DNA from: Bifidobacterium ramosum
Lineage (GTDB): Bacteria > Actinomycetota > Actinomycetes > Actinomycetales > Bifidobacteriaceae
DNA: 64,000 nucleotides
Direction: 5' to 3'
Assembly: GCF_009299505.1 (NCBI RefSeq)
Contig: NZ_WBSM01000011.1
Location: 48,738 to 112,737, forward strand
Shown here: positions 10,001 to 17,623 of the stretch, one piece after another
Layout of the letters: each line of letters begins with the position of its first letter
Position numbering within the stretch: the first letter of the stretch is position 1
Translations under genes and position numbers: made by a program
The notes under the pieces: model-generated
What the model saw: only the letters and a program-made list of their open reading frames with translations
Told to the model about the DNA's origin: nothing
The model's database searches: none

Positions 10001-10269
10001 TGGTTGGAGGATAGGACCAGGTCACCGTTGCGGTAACCGGTGTCGTCCAGTTCGTCGTAAAGCGCGTCGGATAGCGTGCCCTGTTCGGTCGCGGCAGGAT
10101 CGATGCCAAGATCGCCCTGTTTCGGTTCCGGTGCCAGGCTTGGCGACTGCCACTGACCGACGTCACGGATGTAGCTGACCCGTTCCTGCGGCGGCTGGCC
10201 GGAGAACACATCGCAGACGGCGTTCGCCGCGTCGGTCTGGTATTGGTAGCGTGAGAACTCGAATTTCAT
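7015..10269 (-). CDS. res: Type III restriction endonuclease Res subunit
   Basis: The 1084-residue protein is a superfamily II helicase-nuclease. It has Walker A METGTGKTFVY near residue 115, motif II IIIMDEPQKM near 260, motif V SALREGWDNPNVFQICTL and motif VI KRQEVGRGLRL. A C-terminal PD-(D/E)XK nuclease is visible as NYAPDWAV and then FFIAETKG near residues 1020-1045. Res forms a complex with Mod, hydrolyses ATP and cuts when unmethylated sites are met. The gene begins 12 bp after the end of Mod1, at an ATG preceded by GAGGTGG. There is one Res for two Mod genes upstream, so either Mod could supply specificity. Length and motifs are normal, with no sign of damage. Confidence 0.93.
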   Translation of the reverse strand: MKFEFSRYQYQTDAANAVCDVFSGQPPQERVSYIRDVGQWQSPSLAPEPKQGDLGIDPAATEQGTLSDALYDELDDTGYRNGDLVLSSNQLLDNIHKVQRNNGLPDSKKLFVGNGAVELDVEMETGTGKTFVYTKTIFELNRRYGWSKFIIVVPSIAIREGVAKSLSLTDDYFYTSGADDGKGYGKHINWFVYNSSNLTELDRFAQSADISVMVINMQAFNTSMKENGRSKESRIIFSPRDDFGSRRPIDVIAAMRPIIIMDEPQKMGGKATQQGIGLFKPLFVLNYSATHKVKHDLVYSLDALDAYNQRLVKRIEVKGIELNNMRGTDGYLYLQDIIVRPNRAPQARIEFKQMRPTTGKVVKTTSTFDVNDDLYLASNELEAYRDDWRIAPDGIVPDQLSATGVGYVRFLNGTVLNRGEILNDGAEADMRRIQIRETIKSHLDKEAMLFERGIKCLSLFFIDEVAKYKWYDDNNEEQPGEYARMFEEEYDSCVHEYLNRFSLDADGERYRDWLRHTVAHRAHNGYFSIDKHGHSIDSTLKRGSDESDDISAYDLILKNKERLLSFDEPTRFIFSHSALREGWDNPNVFQICTLKHSDSETGKRQEVGRGLRLCVNKDGVRQDMNLLGDAKVQTVNLLTVIASESYATFTASLQKDIQSELRERPLKIDNAFFTHVTVPAGKLGPDHEGEEPVTFTAEEARKICHVLIKHDLIDMDDKLTDTYREQRLDESTTKDLEQVVPTSKIGAIRYSLDSVLEGVTAMLIGNALKKKILSNPLNENWQRKEFQALWKRINHKYAYTVDFKDEELIAKAVKAINDELVVSKMTYTLTRGLQKSEANRNELAAGDHFMRQHVSGNQELNVDASGGVTYDLLGEVARGATITRRCAAAILKGIRGDKFRMFKDNPEQFIAKVSKLIVQEKATMIVDHICYDRIAGEYDASIFTAGGNAREEAVAYRASKCVQDYVFPDGTAPESVERRFAKDLDAADEVAVYAKLPRGFQIPTPVGNYAPDWAVAFREGSGIKHLFFIAETKGSMDKFELRDIESGKIACAEKLFNDFQLAGDVRYEQAVTYQTLLDKIHALQ

Positions 10270-10281
10270 GATTCATCCACC

Positions 10282-12178
10282 TCAGATGATGCGAATCTGC
10301 GTAGAGCCTTGCTGGGCGTTCGCGGTCTGCTTGAAGATCTCCGCGAAGTTCGTGACCGTCTTGCTGTTCTTCAGACCGGACTCAGCCGCGACCGCGTATG
10401 ACGGCTTCGGGTCGAGCGCGGCCATGCCACGCAGCACGGATTCGGGGATTCCCGTGTCGAAGCACGCGACCAACTGCCCGCCGTTCACGCTGTACACGGT
10501 ATGGCCGGCGAACGCGGGACCGTCCAGCACTTCGATCGAGGAATCATACGGCAGCTGGAACGTCGGGAAGCATTCGAACAGTTTGTCGAGGCTTTCGCGA
10601 TCAGATTTGGCCACATCGATCAGATCGTCAAGCGATCCCTGAACCGTTTCCTCCGGAGTGCGACGAGCATCCTGATAGTTCGAGGAGTCCACACGCAATA
10701 CACGGAAGCCGATATCCGGCACCTGCTTCAGATCACCCCCCCCCCAATGCCAATTGCTGATTCTCCACTTCAGCCTTGATCTTTTCTCCGGCGCGACGGA
10801 TACGTTCTTCTCCGATCTCGCAGATCGTGTGATAACCGGCCTTCGCCGCCTCCGACTTCTCATCACACACTTCAGGCAACTGCACCATAATGAACTTACG
10901 ATGGCCGCCATCCTCAGCATTCAACTGCATGACAGCGTGAGCCGTCGTGGCAGAGCCAGAGAAGAAATCAAGAATAATTGAATCTTTATCAAGATAAGAA
11001 ATCAGTTGAAGCATGCGGTAAATCAGAGAGACTGGTTTAGGCGCATCAAAAGTTTTCCCTCCCATTAATGTTTTCAAATTGGCAGTAGCCGTCGAAGTTA
11101 AGCCAGCATCATCCCACCATGTCGTAGCCGTTTTACGAGATTCCTTCGCCTGAGCAAGGTAATACTTCTGAGCGAGACTGTCTCCTCGTTTAACAATTAA
11201 TCCGTTCTGATATTTTTCCTGCATTGTTTGCTTGGAAAAACGCCAATATCCTTCAACTCCGAGGAATGAGTAGTAAGGATTACCTTTCCTAGCTCCGCCA
11301 GGACCATCTACAGGAACTAGCTTATACGGTCCGCGATTATCTTGATCGTCATTATCAAAGCCGGTTAAATCCGGATCTAGCCCAATTTTAGATTTTGTTT
11401 TTTCAACAAGATCAACATTCTTAACATAAAACAAAATAAGATTATGGTTTGGTGAAATAACCTTATCATTAGAAATGGATGCACGAGATTTATGACAAAT
11501 AATCGCAACGCGATTCTTTTCACCATATATTTCATCCATGATTTTTGTTGCATTAGTTATTTCATTATCATCAAGACTGACAAAAATCGCACCATCAGAA
11601 CTTAACAGGTCACGGGCAAGCAACAGCCTCGGATACATCATGCTGCACCAGTCGGAATGAAACCGACCGTTGGACTCAGGATTGGCTACAAGCTGACCTT
11701 CTTCCGTATGCTCGCCGTTATTGGGTTTGTAGTCATTATCCTTCTGAGCAAAATGATCATGGTACACAAAATCATGTCCGGTGTTGTACGGAGGATCGAT
11801 GTAGATCATCTTGATCTTACCGGCGTAGGTTTCACGCAGAATCTTCAACGCATCGAGGTTGTCACCTTCGATGTAGAGGTTCTGGGTGTCATCCCAGTTC
11901 TTGCTACGCTCCTTGACCGGACGCAGGGTCTTGGCGATCGGGCGGCGCGCCTCTTCCTTGGCGGCGCGCTTGCCGGGCCACGTGAACTGGTAGCGTTCGC
12001 GCATGCCTTCGGCCACGTCACCGAGCTGGTCGCGCAACGCGTCGAAATCGATCGCACACTTGATCTCGCCGGTTTCCTTGTCTTGCACTTCGGTTCCCAC
12101 GTTCGGGAACAGGGCAAGAATCTTCTCCACGTTCTCCTGCGTCAGATCAGGCGTCACTGCCTCAATGCGCTCTGGCAT
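10282..12178 (-). CDS. mod: Type III DNA methyltransferase Mod1, out of frame at a G10 tract (phase OFF)
   Basis: This adenine methyltransferase would set the specificity of the type III enzyme. DPPYNTGHDF (catalytic motif IV) precedes LDFFSGSATTAHAVM (SAM-binding motif I), the order of the beta class. I place the start at ATG 12178, after AAGGAGG at 5 bp; it aligns with the Mod2 start. After about 510 codons the reading frame meets ten G's (10736-10745 on the plus strand as C's) and ends in GGG-stop. The rest of the protein (DLKQVPDIGFRVL onwards, through TNFAEIFKQTANAQQGSTQ) is open in the neighbouring frame down to the stop at 10282. Nine or twelve G's would join them into one 632-codon gene. 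The C-terminus is nearly identical to that of Mod2, while the middle differs, as expected for the target-recognition region. Confidence 0.9.
10736..10745 (-). repeat. G10 homopolymer inside mod1 (slippage switch)
   Basis: Ten consecutive C's on the plus strand, read as G's in the gene. With ten, translation stops a few codons later; with nine or twelve, the frame continues into the conserved Mod C-terminus. This is a classic contingency tract, although a one-base assembly error in a homopolymer cannot be excluded from sequence alone. Confidence 0.88.
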
Positions 12179-12360
12179 TGCTTCCTCCTTGTCGGCTGGC
12201 TTACCGGCCCACGCCGGCAAGCCCTCACTTGATGGCTCACATGCAGCGTCAGCCTCGGCATCCCCTGCACTCTGTATTACCGGACAATGCACGTTGTCTC
12301 AATCCAAAATCTTACCGTCGCCGCTCATCCCCTATCAGGAGTGACACCGCCGAGCCGGTT
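12179..12360 (-). pseudogene. Decayed copy of the small ORF that precedes mod2
   Basis: The 182 bp between Mod2 and Mod1 contain scattered matches to the small ORFs at 14329-14662. Examples are QGMPRLTLHV against QGTPKLTLHV, and a stretch resembling GVSDDGKIIGWD interrupted by stops. The order is kept but most of the sequence is missing. The duplication that made two mod genes therefore included the upstream small ORFs, and the copy next to mod1 has since decayed. Only the ribosome site of mod1 remains functional-looking. Confidence 0.55.
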
Positions 12361-14302
12361 TTAGATAATGCGAATCTGCGTTGAACCTTGCTGGGCGTTC
12401 GCCGTCTGCTTGAAGATCTCCGCGAAGTTCGTCACCGTCTTGCTGCTCTTCAAACCGGACTCGGCCGCGACCGCATACGACGGCTTCGGATTGAGCGCGG
12501 CCATGCCATGCAACACCGACTCCGGAATCTCCGCATCGAAACACGCGACCAACTGACCGCCGTTCACGCTGTACACCGTGTGACCGGCAAATGCTGGAGC
12601 GTCCAGCACTTCGATCGAGGAATCATACGGCAACTGGAACGTCGGGAAGCACTCGAACAGCTTATCCAAGCTCTCACGATCCGACTTCGCCACATCGATC
12701 AGATCATCCAACGAGCCCTGAGTCATCTCCTCCGGAGTACGGCGAACATCCTCATAGTTCGATGAATCCACACGCAGCACGCGGAACCCGATATCCGGCA
12801 CCCGCTTCGGCTCCGCGCCCAACTCAAGCTGTCCATTCGCCCCCTCAACCTCAGCCTTGATCTTCTCGCCAGCCCGCCGAATACGCTCCTCACCAATCTC
12901 ACAGAGGTCGCCGAATGTAGTCTGTACGCTACCGGTCAGTTCCACGCCAGAGGGTATCTGCACAAGAATGTACTTCCTATGTCCATCATCAGTCGCATTC
13001 TTCTGCATCACCGCATCTGCGAGACTTGCCGAGCCGGAGAAGAAGTCCAGTACGACAGAATCTGGGTCGGAAGCAACATCCAGAATGCGTCGCATAAGTC
13101 GCGTCGGTTTCGGAGTATCAAAAGGCACGCCTTCCGGGAACAGTGCCTTCAGTTCCTTCTTGCCTTCCTGACTGTGGCCGACTTCTTCATACGGCCAGAT
13201 TGTCTGGCACGCAACGCCTTGCTTGACTTCGGACAGAAAACGTTTGATGGCGGGAACATTGTTCCCATCTTCTCCGAACCAGACGCGGTTATCGGCAATT
13301 AGTCTCCCCATAGCATCCTGCGTATAGCGCCAACACATTCCACTCGGTAAATGATGTTGCTTTCCATTTGGGGCAGTTAAAACATAGAACTGACTTTTCG
13401 TTCCGTGTCCTGCCTGAGCATATGAATCACCCGCTTTCCAAGGCCCTCTTGGATCATTGTCGCGATTCGTATACCGAGCATTCATTTCCGCACTGCGCTC
13501 GAGCAGATTCGGCCGCCATGCTTCTTTGTTCTTTGCGTACACGAGGATGAAATCATGGCTTTCAGAGAACCATTGCACGGCATTCTGCGGGCTATAGCGC
13601 TTTTGCCAGATAATCGTGTCGACAAAATTCTGCGCGCCGAAAATCTCATCACAGATATTGCGTAGATTGCGATTCTCATTGTCGTCGATGCTGATAAAGA
13701 TGGCGCCATCGTCAGCAAGCAAATCATACGCGACCCGCAACCGCGGATAGATCATGCTACACCAGTCGGAATGAAAACGACCGTTGGCTTCTAGATTAGC
13801 CACCAATTGTTCGCCGAATTCCCCGTGCTCTCCATCTTTTGACGCGAAATCATCCTTGTTGACAGAGAAGTCATCGTGGTACACAAAATCATGTCCGGTG
13901 TTGTACGGCGGATCGATGTAAATCATCTTGATCTTGCCCGCATAGGTCTCGCGCAAAATCTTCAACGCGTCAAGGTTGTCGCCCTCGATATAGAGGTTGT
14001 GTGTCTCGTCCCAGTTCTTGCTGCGCTCCTTCACCGGGCGCAAAGTCTTGGCGATCGACCGACGCGCCTCCTCCTTGGCCGCACGCTTACCCGGCCACGT
14101 GAACTGGTAGCGTTCACGCATCCCCTCGGCCACATCGCCGAGCTGCTCGCGCAACGCGTCGAAGTCCACCACACGCCTGATCTCACCGGTTTCCGGGTCC
14201 CGCACCTCAGTACCGACGTTCGGAAACATGGCAAGAATCTTCTCCACATTCTCCCGCGTCAGATCAGGTGTAACCGAGTCAACAGCCCTTAGGGGGGGGC
14301 AT
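12361..14302 (-). CDS. mod: Type III DNA methyltransferase Mod2, out of frame at a C8 tract next to its start codon (phase OFF)
   Basis: A beta-class adenine methyltransferase like Mod1: DPPYNTGHDF, then LDFFSGSASLADAVMQ. The expected start is ATG 14302, preceded by AAGGAG at 9 bp and aligned with the Mod1 start. It is followed at once by eight C's, which put the ribosome on the short path MPPPKGC-stop. With seven or ten C's the frame would read MPPLRAVDSVTPDLTREN and run through the whole enzyme, matching the Mod1 opening MPERIEAVTPDLTQEN; the full length would be 647 codons. The only other start is an internal GTG at 14247 without convincing spacing to a ribosome site. The first 110 and last 190 residues are almost the same as in Mod1; the central segment is different, so the two enzymes probably recognise different sites. 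Confidence 0.9.
14292..14299 (-). repeat. C8 homopolymer directly after the mod2 start codon
   Basis: Eight G's on the plus strand, C's in the gene, immediately after ATG. Seven or ten would open the gene; eight closes it after seven codons. The tract is shorter than that in mod1 and may slip less often. Confidence 0.85.
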
Positions 14303-14328
14303 ATGTTTCTGCTCCTTCATCGCAACCT

Positions 14329-14466
14329 TCAGTTATCAAAAGCCTTGTTCACATGCAAGGTCAGCTTCGGCGTCCCCTGCACAGAACCACTACCGGACAA
14401 CCTGTCATCACCCGACACAGCAAAAACATTCCCAAACGACAGATCGTGGAGTTTAAGCGGCAACAT
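14329..14466 (-). CDS. Tiny ORF upstream of mod2 (45 aa)
   Basis: The frame begins at ATG 14466, inside the last codons of the preceding small ORF (14-bp overlap, different frame), and encodes 45 residues ending TLHVNKAFDN. The phrase QGTPKLTLHV is conserved in the decayed copy before mod1, which supports coding in the past at least. It stops 26 bp before the mod2 start. The overlap could instead mark a frameshift that split one protein of about 115 residues. No family is recognised. Confidence 0.5.
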   Translation of the reverse strand: MLPLKLHDLSFGNVFAVSGDDRLSGSGSVQGTPKLTLHVNKAFDN

Positions 14467-14662
14467 TGTCGCTCTCATTGCGTTCATTGCCTCGCACCTC
14501 CACGATCTGATCGTTCTCACCAATCTCGCCAAGTACAATGCGCTTGTCCCACCCTATGATTTTACCGTCATCACTCACACCGATTGGGAGCGACACATCC
14601 AAGCCAAAGACTTCATTACCCATGATACGGCGAATAGCAGCAGCTACAGCGTCTAAAGACAC
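14453..14662 (-). CDS. Small protein in the type III operon (69 aa)
   Basis: A 69-residue ORF with GTG start at 14662, sitting between the TPR gene (42 bp upstream) and mod2. The protein is acidic and regular in composition, with LDVSLPIGVSDDGKIIGWDK in the middle. No family is recognised. Partial matches next to mod1 show it travels with the mod gene. It could be a small partner of Mod, or the N-terminal half of a protein broken at the overlap with the next ORF. The ribosome site (GGAAG) is unusually close to the GTG, so the start is uncertain. Confidence 0.55.
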   Translation of the reverse strand: MSLDAVAAAIRRIMGNEVFGLDVSLPIGVSDDGKIIGWDKRIVLGEIGENDQIVEVRGNERNESDNVAA

Positions 14663-14703
14663 TCTTCCGTCATTTCACACCAATCACAGCAAATTGAAAG
14701 AGT

Positions 14704-15876
14704 CTACAACGCTGGAGCCGTAGCTGCATCCAGCACTTCAGCACGATGCTGCCATCGAGTTCGCCTCACATCATCTCCAATGGAATCGGCCGCAGCTGCG
14801 CACAATTTTGCGATGCTCGCATCCGTCGATTCGGTGCTAACAAGCTCAGCCTTGCCACCCCTACCCACCTGCCATATAATTGCGGGTGTCGATCCGCGTT
14901 CAGATTCACGAAATTCGCACCAATACTTATCAGCCTCTTGCAATGCCTGCATCACATCGCCTCGCAACAACCGGCAATAACAAATGTTGTATATTCCTAA
15001 ACCTCTCGTAGGCAATCCTCCACAGACTGCCTGCCGAATCAGTTTTTCCGCTTTGTCAGTATCCACAGGAATCAAGCAGAACCCCTTCGCATTTAGCGCT
15101 GTCATGTTGCCCGGATATTGCCTAAGGAAGAAATCAAATAAAGTTGCGGCCTGCTCACAATCACCCTTCTTAAGGTGTGCGAGGGCTGATTCATACACCT
15201 GTGAATACAGGCGATATTCTAATACAGATTCCTTTGACGAGTAAACCGCCCTATTCGCAATGATCTCGACGAGCTCCGATCTGGTCACAGGAAGTTCTTC
15301 GACAGCCCGTTCAGGAAAATCACCAATCTCCTTATCCACTACATACCTGTACTCGTAATGCAAGGATGTGGTCGACCAGGCGTTCAACTCCGTGAACAGA
15401 TATCTGTCGTACAGCCACTGATACTGCTCAGATACAACTGCATCCTCGTCTGGGGTTAAGCGCAGCTTGTCCCATTCCTCGTCCGACGGCGGTTCAAGAT
15501 CGATAATATTTCGCAAATCGGCACTAGCCATCCATTTTGCCAGCATCATATAACGATCTGAAAGCATCAGGAGTGAATCAGGCAAATCACCCTTGACCAG
15601 AATCCGTTTCCAACGGCTCAGCAACGATTCTGGATATAGGTCATTCGGAATGAGATTCATCGCCCGAAATAACAATGGCGATGCAACATGGTCCGCGAAC
15701 CCGTATCTGAGCACCCCGTCGGTCAACCCATACCGTCCCAGAATGCCCAACATTCTATTAATGGTGTTGCCCCTGAGGGACACCTCCCCTGAATCACCAA
15801 TCAAAGGCTTGTTCAGTGCGCTGCCAAGCGCCCGAAACGCCGCGCAAACATCGTAATCGTTTGACAGCACTGACAC
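14704..15876 (-). CDS. TPR-like helical protein heading the restriction operon
   Basis: A 390-residue protein starting at GTG 15876 after a strong AAGGAGA site. The second half has helical-repeat character with TPR-like periodicity (AATLFDFFLRQYPGNMTALN, then KAEKLIRQAVCGGLPTRGL and GDVMQALQEADKYW). The N-terminal half is not recognised. No signal peptide or membrane segment is seen, so it is cytoplasmic. As first gene of a same-strand run that includes both Mod proteins and Res, it may scaffold or regulate the system. Its promoter region carries two CACACGATYAT boxes, described separately. Confidence 0.65.
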   Translation of the reverse strand: MSVLSNDYDVCAAFRALGSALNKPLIGDSGEVSLRGNTINRMLGILGRYGLTDGVLRYGFADHVASPLLFRAMNLIPNDLYPESLLSRWKRILVKGDLPDSLLMLSDRYMMLAKWMASADLRNIIDLEPPSDEEWDKLRLTPDEDAVVSEQYQWLYDRYLFTELNAWSTTSLHYEYRYVVDKEIGDFPERAVEELPVTRSELVEIIANRAVYSSKESVLEYRLYSQVYESALAHLKKGDCEQAATLFDFFLRQYPGNMTALNAKGFCLIPVDTDKAEKLIRQAVCGGLPTRGLGIYNICYCRLLRGDVMQALQEADKYWCEFRESERGSTPAIIWQVGRGGKAELVSTESTDASIAKLCAAAADSIGDDVRRTRWQHRAEVLDAATAPAL

Positions 15877-15897
15877 TTAAATCTCCTTATTTTTCTG

Positions 15898-15931
15898 CAC
15901 ACGATTATGCGTATAATTTACACACGATCAT
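15898..15931. promoter_or_regulatory. Paired CACACGATYAT boxes between the TPR gene and the toxin-antitoxin operon
   Basis: CACACGATTAT (15898-15908) and CACACGATCAT (15921-15931) are direct repeats 23 bp apart, about two helical turns. They lie upstream of the TPR gene start at 15876 and just before the plus-strand promoter at 15942. They could be bound by one regulator that controls both directions. Confidence 0.45.
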
Positions 15932-15941
15932 ATGCATCATA

Positions 15942-15984
15942 TTGACATTAGAGTGCTTTTGATGTTATCATATCAGTAACAATA
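15942..15984 (+). promoter_or_regulatory. Promoter of the toxin-antitoxin operon with overlapping inverted repeat
   Basis: TTGACA (15942-15947) and TATCAT (15966-15971) are separated by 18 bp, a good sigma-70 match. The -10 region is embedded in TGTTA...TAACA, an inverted repeat at the expected place for an antitoxin operator. The ATG of the antitoxin follows at 16045. Confidence 0.6.
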
Positions 15985-16044
15985 AGCCCAATTGGCCATG
16001 GTCGTGCCATGCCAAAAACGCATATACCCCAGCAAAGGAAAACT

Positions 16045-16518
16045 ATGACGATTTTCCAAGCGTCGGATCTCGCAGCCAAAAGGACCGAGGTCCTTCAAGC
16101 CGCTCGTGACGGAAAAGCCGTCATTCGCGATCCGCAAGGCCAAGGCTTGGTGATGCTCCCTGAAAACAGACTGCAAAATCTCGAGCAATACAATCAGTGG
16201 TCATTGCACCTCGAACGGTTGCGCCGCATCATCGCTTCTGGCAGACGCCCCTCTATCGCAGAACTTGGCGAACTCGCTTGGCTGCGAGTCTTTGACAATG
16301 AAGATCTAGAGTCGTTCTGCGAAGACCTTTCCGATCAGCTCATTGCATGCTCAGCGGATGAAGATTACTCACAACTCGAACAGATGATCAAGGAATGGAA
16401 GGTAACTGCCGGGCAGCTTGAAGACCCGCTTCGCAAACGCATCCTATTGCATAACGGTGTTGACCCTGATGACTTCGACGACGCCAAGCCCTTTATGGAA
16501 CAGGACAACGTCCAGTGA
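16045..16518 (+). CDS. Phd/YefM-like antitoxin with long C-terminal extension
   Basis: The product has 157 residues from ATG 16045, chosen because AAAGGAAA lies 5-8 bp upstream. The opening MTIFQASDLAAKRTEVLQAA and the following RDGKAVIRDPQGQGLVMLP match the Phd/YefM DNA-binding fold: short strands, a helix, then a V.R...G..LV.L strand. The rest, about 110 residues, is acidic and much longer than in typical Phd proteins; it should wrap the toxin. The stop overlaps the start of the next gene by four bases (GTGA), the usual coupling in toxin-antitoxin pairs. Confidence 0.7.
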   Translation: MTIFQASDLAAKRTEVLQAARDGKAVIRDPQGQGLVMLPENRLQNLEQYNQWSLHLERLRRIIASGRRPSIAELGELAWLRVFDNEDLESFCEDLSDQLIACSADEDYSQLEQMIKEWKVTAGQLEDPLRKRILLHNGVDPDDFDDAKPFMEQDNVQ

Positions 16519-16901
16519 TAGATAGTGCCTACGCTCCGTATGAGCCCACGAGAAGGCCTGGCGGACATCCAGATCAACAACCCACTTACAGAATCGTAGT
16601 GCATCACCGGTATGCCGACGCATGGAGCCAACTCGAGTCACGTGTTGGAACAAAACAAGCTCAACAGTTCTGGGATCACGTCTCATCTACTCCCGGGCTG
16701 CCTGATCCCATTGCCCCCACATGCTTTCTGAGAGGAAAAGCCGGCAGACCAAAGCAACCTGGGTTCTCCCGGACAGTTCACTATGAAGTCTCCAGTATGG
16801 CCAGAATTAACTACCAGTATTGTGATTCCTATCAGACTTCATCTGAAAGAGAACCACACCCAACAGTCTTTATTCTTACCATCGACTACTCATCTCATTA
16901 A
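16515..16901 (+). CDS. Putative toxin partner of the Phd-like antitoxin
   Basis: A 128-residue basic protein starts at GTG 16515, overlapping the antitoxin stop by four bases. The pattern RIVVHHRYADAWSQLESRV, then GFSRTVHYEVSSMARINYQY and a final strand FILTIDYSSH is compatible with the RelE/ParE-like barrel, but the family is not certain. If it is RelE-like it would cleave mRNA on the ribosome. The assignment rests mostly on gene order and overlap. Confidence 0.55.
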   Translation: MIDSAYAPYEPTRRPGGHPDQQPTYRIVVHHRYADAWSQLESRVGTKQAQQFWDHVSSTPGLPDPIAPTCFLRGKAGRPKQPGFSRTVHYEVSSMARINYQYCDSYQTSSEREPHPTVFILTIDYSSH

Positions 16902-16918
16902 CAATGACGTATCGTCTA

Positions 16919-17623
16919 TCAACCGTTCAACTCTTTGAGCTGGAAGCGGGCTAGGCGGAGTTTGTTCCAGAGGTCGTTGCGCTTGGCAATCTGGCGGGTT
17001 TTGGCGTGGGCGGACTCCAGCTTGGCGATCTCCGCACGGAGCGCTTTCTTCTTGGCGTCGACGGCGATACGATGATCGACCTGATTCGGATTCGCGTCGT
17101 TGAGAATGACCTGCGAGCAGATGGCATCCCACGCGCGGCCAAGATCATGCTCGTCGAGCTGAATCGACTCCTGCGTGAAGTTCACGTTCTCAACCGTGTA
17201 GATATGGCCTTCCGCCAGACCCTGATTGACGTTGGCGTTACGGAACACGGCAAGCGTACATTCGCCGGCGCACGTGCACAGGAACAGGATGCGGGTCTTG
17301 TAGCCGGTCTGCTCTCCATAAAAGCGGGCAATGTGTTCCATGACCTGCACCGGCGGCTTTTCGGTTTTGGTTTCGATGCCGAGCACGAAGATCGTGGACA
17401 CTGTTTCGCTTGACGGGATGCCGGTGGAACGCTCGTTGATCTGGGCGAGCATGGTGAACGATTCCACGTCGTCCACAAATCGGCGGCGCAATGCCGCGGA
17501 CGCATCCATGCCCCGATAGAAGCCCTCCTTGGTCAAGTGTCCGCGGCCGGCCGGGACCGCCGTGGTGCTGGGCAATCCCATATCAAGCGCGGAGATCGGG
17601 CCGCAGTATTCGACGTCACTCAT
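16919..17623 (-). CDS. DUF4391-family protein
   Basis: A 234-residue cytoplasmic protein. The opening LDMGLPSTTAVPAGRGHLTK, then SFTMLAQINERSTGI and STIFVLGIETKTEKPPV, matches the DUF4391 layout (LP.ST followed by a K, later a Vf.I.Lk strand). It ends in a charged coiled-coil stretch (KKKALRAEIAKLESAHAKTR). Its ATG 17623 overlaps the end of the helicase gene by 8 bp, so the two are coupled. DUF4391 proteins are, to my knowledge, often encoded next to PLD/SNF2 helicases and site-specific methyltransferases in defence loci; their molecular role is not known to me. Confidence 0.75.
   Translation of the reverse strand: MSDVEYCGPISALDMGLPSTTAVPAGRGHLTKEGFYRGMDASAALRRRFVDDVESFTMLAQINERSTGIPSSETVSTIFVLGIETKTEKPPVQVMEHIARFYGEQTGYKTRILFLCTCAGECTLAVFRNANVNQGLAEGHIYTVENVNFTQESIQLDEHDLGRAWDAICSQVILNDANPNQVDHRIAVDAKKKALRAEIAKLESAHAKTRQIAKRNDLWNKLRLARFQLKELNG

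Noticed and set aside
7195..10014. 939-codon open frame opposite the type III res gene
   Set aside because: It lies antisense to a gene with complete helicase and nuclease motifs; its composition (Val/His/Arg-rich, no domain) is that of a high-GC shadow frame, and no ribosome site precedes it.
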